Source: Thalassobacillus cyri
GTDB lineage: Bacteria > Bacillota > Bacilli > Bacillales > Halobacillaceae
Direction: 5' to 3'
DNA: 64,000 bases
NCBI RefSeq assembly: GCF_900107755.1
Contig: NZ_FNQR01000006.1
Span: 62,001 to 126,000, forward strand
Positions 60,791 to 64,000 of the stretch are shown here, piece after piece. The notes below the pieces were generated by a model that searched no databases, had not been told where the DNA came from, and saw only the letters and a list, made by a program, of their open reading frames with translations. Within the stretch, counting starts at the first letter, position 1. Each line of letters starts with the position of its first letter. Position numbers and translations under genes: made by a program.

Positions 60791-61613
60791 ACGTATGCTG
60801 GACATGAAGAAGAATAATGAAAAAATTGCGATGGTGACAGCCTATGATTACCCATCAGCCAAGATTGCGGAACAAGCGGGAGTTGAAATGATTTTAGTAG
60901 GTGATTCTTTAGGCATGGTCGTTTTGGGATATGATTCTACTATCCCAGTTACGGTGGATGATATGATTCACCATGGGAAAGCTGTGGTGCGCGGAGCGCA
61001 GGGTACTTATGTTGTTGTGGATATGCCTTTCATGTCTTATCATATATCTCTGGAAGATTCTCTGAAGAATGCGATGAGAATTTATCAGGAAACCCAAGCA
61101 CAGGCATTGAAGCTAGAGGGAGCAGGCGGCATACTTCCAACGATTGAGCGAATGACAGAAGGCGGTATTCCAATAGTCGGACATCTCGGACTGACTCCAC
61201 AATCGGTTAACGTATTAGGTGGCTATAAAGTCCAGGGCAAACAAAAGGAAGCAGCAGAACAATTATTACAGGACGCATTAGCGGTTGAAAGAAGCGGAGC
61301 AATAGCGCTGGTGCTGGAATGTGTGCCAAAGGAACTGGCTGCTTTAGTCACAGAACAACTTACCATCCCTACGATCGGAATTGGCGCCGGAGCTTCCTGT
61401 GATGGCCAGGTGTTAGTTTATCATGATATTATGAACTACGGCGTGAACCGACTGCCGAAATTTGTCCGAACCTACGAGGATGCTAATCGGACTTTTACTG
61501 GTGGGATTGAAAGATATATAAAAGAAGTTAAAACCGGGGATTTCCCTAAGGAGTCCCATACGTTTACTATGGACCCTTCAAGTCTACCGGATATTAAAGG
61601 TGATGAATCATGA
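60777..61613 (+). CDS. panB: 3-methyl-2-oxobutanoate hydroxymethyltransferase
   Basis: First enzyme of pantoate synthesis (278 residues). Motifs: [24 protein letters not shown] (metal-binding Asp), [18 protein letters not shown], and [11 protein letters not shown] 60777 follows GGAGAGG by nine bases. panC overlaps it by four bases. Confidence 0.96.
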   Translation: MLTRKRMLDMKKNNEKIAMVTAYDYPSAKIAEQAGVEMILVGDSLGMVVLGYDSTIPVTVDDMIHHGKAVVRGAQGTYVVVDMPFMSYHISLEDSLKNAMRIYQETQAQALKLEGAGGILPTIERMTEGGIPIVGHLGLTPQSVNVLGGYKVQGKQKEAAEQLLQDALAVERSGAIALVLECVPKELAALVTEQLTIPTIGIGAGASCDGQVLVYHDIMNYGVNRLPKFVRTYEDANRTFTGGIERYIKEVKTGDFPKESHTFTMDPSSLPDIKGDES

Positions 61614-62476
61614 AAATCATCGAATCGCCTGCGGAATTACAGAAAGAAACGAGCAAATATCGTGACCAGGGTAAAAAGATTGGATTTGTACCTACCATGG
61701 GCTTTTTACATGAAGGTCATGAACAGCTTATCAGGCAGGCTGAAAAGCAAAACGAAATTGTCGTATTAAGCATCTTTGTCAATCCGCTGCAATTTGGCGA
61801 AGGAGAAGACCTGGATCATTATCCAAGAGATGAGAAGCATGACAGGGAAGTAGCACGAAGGCTTGGTGTAGATATTATATTTTTTCCTACAGTAAAGAGC
61901 ATGTATCCATCGGAACCAGCAATCAAATTATCAGTGACCAAAAGGACGAATGTACTCTGCGGAAAAAGCCGTCCTGGTCATTTTGATGGGGTGGTCACGG
62001 TGTTAGCGAAGTTATTTCACTTATGTCAGCCATCAGCAGCTTATTTTGGAATGAAAGATGCTCAACAAGTAGCTGTAGTGAAAGCGTTGGTTGATGATTT
62101 GAATTTTCCTGTGGAGATCGTTCCCGTACCAACGGTGAGAGAGAAGGATGGTTTAGCAAAAAGCAGCAGGAATGTTAATTTGAGTCCGCAAGAACGGGAG
62201 GAAGCTCCTGCTATCCAGAAGGCGTTACAAAACGGTCGAAAAATGATTAAAAATGGTGAAAAAGACTTTCAAACCGTAAAGACTGCTGTAAATACATTTA
62301 TTGAAAACAATACTCATGGTAAAATAGAATATATTGAATTGTTATCTTATCCCAGTTTAGAACCTGTTGACAGACCAGCAGGGAAAATGATTCTAGCCAC
62401 TGCTGTGAAGTTTGAAAAAGCCAGGTTAATTGATAATTTGGTTTTTGACAGCAAGGGTGAATTAACCATAGGATGA
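61610..62476 (+). CDS. panC: Pantothenate synthetase
   Basis: Joins pantoate and beta-alanine with ATP (288 residues). ATP-binding HIGH-like motif [10 protein letters not shown] (28-37), then [31 protein letters not shown] and the KSSRNVNLS (KMSKS-like) motif. Second gene of panBCD. Confidence 0.96.
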   Translation: MKIIESPAELQKETSKYRDQGKKIGFVPTMGFLHEGHEQLIRQAEKQNEIVVLSIFVNPLQFGEGEDLDHYPRDEKHDREVARRLGVDIIFFPTVKSMYPSEPAIKLSVTKRTNVLCGKSRPGHFDGVVTVLAKLFHLCQPSAAYFGMKDAQQVAVVKALVDDLNFPVEIVPVPTVREKDGLAKSSRNVNLSPQEREEAPAIQKALQNGRKMIKNGEKDFQTVKTAVNTFIENNTHGKIEYIELLSYPSLEPVDRPAGKMILATAVKFEKARLIDNLVFDSKGELTIG

Positions 62477-62495
62477 CATAATAGGAGGAGACACC

Positions 62496-62885
62496 ATGTA
62501 CCTGACTATGATGAAAGCAAAAATCCATCGCGCCCGCGTAACGGAAGCAAACTTGAATTACGTAGGGAGCATTACGATTGATCAAGATATTATCGAGGAA
62601 GTAGGAATCCTTCCCCATGAGAAAGTTCAAATAGTCAATAACAATAATGGCGCTCGTCTCGAAACTTATGTAATTGCTGGTGAGCGGGGCAGCGGTGTTG
62701 TTTGTCTGAATGGGGCAGCGGCTCGTTTGGTACAGCCGGAGGATGTCATCATTATTGTATCGTATGCTATGCTTTCACAGGAAGAGTTAGCTGATTTCAA
62801 ACCAAAAATCGCCTTGATGGATGAAGATAATCAAGTGAAACAGGTTATTGAAGAAGAACCACCGTTGACAGCAGTCACTAATTAG
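62496..62885 (+). CDS. panD: Aspartate 1-decarboxylase
   Basis: Makes beta-alanine for pantothenate (129 residues). It is made as a proenzyme that cleaves itself between Gly24 and Ser25 in NYVGSIT, forming the pyruvoyl group. [11 protein letters not shown] and [14 protein letters not shown] are family motifs. The start MYLTMM matches B. subtilis PanD. AGGAGG precedes it, 19 bases after panC. A terminator follows. Confidence 0.96.
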   Translation: MYLTMMKAKIHRARVTEANLNYVGSITIDQDIIEEVGILPHEKVQIVNNNNGARLETYVIAGERGSGVVCLNGAAARLVQPEDVIIIVSYAMLSQEELADFKPKIALMDEDNQVKQVIEEEPPLTAVTN

Positions 62886-62920
62886 TATAGGACAGGTTGT
62901 TCCAAATAGCGTTACACAGG

Positions 62921-62955
62921 GGATTCTCGCTTACAACCAAGCGGAATCCTTTATT
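62921..62955 (+). terminator. Terminator of panBCD
   Basis: GGATTC-T-CGCTT (62921-62932) pairs with AAGCG-GAATCC (62939-62949) with one bulged T, followed by TTTATTATT. Confidence 0.8.
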
Positions 62956-63000
62956 ATTGCAGTATTCCAAAGCAGGGTATTTTTTCGACTTTTCCTTTCT

Positions 63001-63049
63001 AAAGACTCTGTTAAATCCCAGTGTTGACTTTCCATTTAAGCTTTCGTTT
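63001..63049 (+). repeat. Short dispersed repeat, second copy
   Basis: AAAGACTCTGTTAAATCCC through TTTAAGCT matches the segment at the 3' end of cheR (40702-40750) with about eight differences. Here it is intergenic. Confidence 0.5.
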
Positions 63050-63212
63050 GTTGAACATTGGTTTCGTTACTTTTACTTTGAGAATATGGGTTCTTGGAAA
63101 CCATGACTCAAATTATACAGGGAACAATTCCAAGAAGTCTCTGTATGGTCGATTAGGACGTTATTTCAACTAATCTTTAGGCTTAATCGCTTCAAAAAGG
63201 TTCATGTTGCAA

Positions 63213-63405
63213 GGAGCGTGGGGGAACGGGGAGACTCCTACGGGAAAAGAGTTCCAGATGAGACTCCGCAGAGCGTCAGCTCGAGAAGGCTCAGCGGACT
63301 CCCGTGGAAAGCGAGTCGTTCCCCCACGCCCCTAATCTCTCCCAAACACATTTCGCGGAATCAAGTGTTCCAATACGGCCAAATATCTGAATAAGCCTCA
63401 TATGT
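63213..63405 (+). repeat. Dispersed GC-rich repeat, copy C
   Basis: GGAGCGTGGGGGAACG (63213-63228) and CGTTCCCCCACGCCCC (63317-63332) are nearly perfect outer arms. The interior has GATGAGACTCCGCAGAGCG, CAGCTCGAGAAGGCTCAGCG and GTGGAAAGCGAGT, as in copy B. The flank (63358-63399) with GGAATCAAGTGTTCCAATA and CGGCCAAATATCTGAATAAG also matches copy B. It lies in the 720-base gap between panD and dinG, which otherwise holds a GGCCCAT/ATGGGCC hairpin (63452-63474) and no gene. Confidence 0.8.
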
Positions 63406-63605
63406 TTACAGAGTATTTATAAAAAACGTTTCGAAATCTTATTTACATAAAGGCCCATGGAAAGCGAATGGGCCCCTGACCGTATATGATTCCAAGGTAG
63501 TGGAGTCGGTAATTTTTTAAAAAGAAAGAGAGCACCGCTTTCATAAGTATGGGGCTTACGAATAATAGAAATATCTATGTAAACGAATGAAAAGAGGGGT
63601 AAGGG

Positions 63606-64000
63606 ATGGCAAGATTTACAGTCGTTGATTTAGAAACCACCGGTAATGCACCATTGAAAAACGACCGAATCATCGAAGTCGGGATCGTAATCTGGGAAGA
63701 TGGAGAAGTAGTGGAAGAGTTCTCGTCGTTAGTCTATCCAGAACAAGATATTCCACCGTTTATTACAAACTTGACCGGGATTACAAATGAGCATGTGGAA
63801 AATGCCCCTCTTTTTTCAGAAATTGCCCCAGAGATTCACAAAATGTTTACAGGTGCCTATATAGTTGCGCATAACATTCAGTTTGATCTTGGCTTTTTAA
63901 ATAAAGAATTTGTGAGATGTGGCCTGAATGCACTCAATAATCCCGTAATCGATACGGTGGAACTTGCACGCATCCTTCTGCCACAGTCTCCAGGCTTCAA
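63606..64000 (+). CDS. dinG: ATP-dependent helicase/exonuclease DinG (5' part; runs off window)
   Basis: The first 131 codons are visible. They form a DEDDh 3'-5' exonuclease domain like that of DNA polymerase III epsilon: VVDLETTG (Asp8, Glu10), PFITNLTGIT, and AHNIQFDLGFL. In Bacillaceae the DinG protein after panD has this domain fused to an XPD-type helicase, which would lie beyond the window. ATG 63606 has GAGGGGTAAGGG upstream. A lone exonuclease cannot be excluded from the visible part. Confidence 0.88.
   Translation, partial: MARFTVVDLETTGNAPLKNDRIIEVGIVIWEDGEVVEEFSSLVYPEQDIPPFITNLTGITNEHVENAPLFSEIAPEIHKMFTGAYIVAHNIQFDLGFLNKEFVRCGLNALNNPVIDTVELARILLPQSPGF

Noticed and set aside
62897-63106. 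Frame of 69 codons after panD
   Set aside because: It runs through the panBCD terminator and the short dispersed repeat and has no start signal.

Overview
This 64 kb window is a chromosomal segment of a low-GC, endospore-forming Bacillota bacterium of the Bacillaceae. The gene order closely follows the Bacillus subtilis block from resD to dinG. Spore genes (spoIVA, sleB-ypeB, cotJABC, spoVIF, ypjB), bacillithiol genes (ypdA, bshA), menaquinone and heptaprenyl genes and a qcrABC complex all fit that assignment. The very acidic ferredoxin and several GC-rich imperfect palindromic repeats suggest a halotolerant relative of Virgibacillus or Halobacillus, but the genus is inference. I saw no prophage, intact transposase, CRISPR array, tRNA or rRNA.

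Layout. 1-5.7 kb: the end of resD, resE, a cobalamin-riboswitch-controlled B12 uptake module (lipoprotein plus ECF S component), and sigX with its anti-sigma factor behind a canonical sigma-X promoter. 5.9-14.4 kb: ferredoxin, ypbB-recS-CPBP protease, a cotJ spore-coat operon, a CBS-domain gene broken by one amber codon, a phosphoesterase, a CarH/LitR-like B12-binding photoreceptor regulator, and mecB. 14.5-23.3 kb: ddl, gudB, ypdA, ansA, prsW, sleB-ypeB, a PilZ c-di-GMP receptor and small ypfB. 23.4-35 kb: cmk, plsC, rpsA, fni, small ypzI, the yphA-YIEGIA group, a candidate small RNA, der, gpsA, spoVIF, a DUF2768 gene, yphF and spoIVA. 35-47 kb: hbs, an unidentified structured RNA, mtrB (TRAP), hepS-menG-hepT, ndk, two dispersed repeats, cheR and the aromatic operon aroF-aroB-aroH-hisC-tyrA-aroA. 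47-55.8 kb: an unrecognised gene, ypiA-ypiB-ypiF, qcrABC, ypjA, ypjB, a zinc metallopeptidase and a YitT-family protein. 55.9-64 kb: ypjD, dapB, mgsA, bshA, cca, birA, panBCD, a third repeat and the 5' end of dinG.

How it fits together. ResDE, the Qcr complex, menG and hepST belong to menaquinone-dependent respiration. The aro genes make chorismate, the menaquinone precursor and the source of Phe and Tyr. The trpEDCFBA block that B. subtilis carries between aroH and hisC is missing, and so is folE upstream of mtrB, yet TRAP itself is retained. bshB1 is missing between mgsA and bshA.

Most noteworthy points: the CarH-like regulator with an inverted repeat over its own -35 box; the B12 uptake module between resE and sigX; a promoter-structure-terminator small RNA candidate upstream of der; an unidentified structured RNA upstream of mtrB; the amber-interrupted CBS gene; and the unrecognised gene after aroA. 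Function calls rest on motif reading and gene order without database searches.
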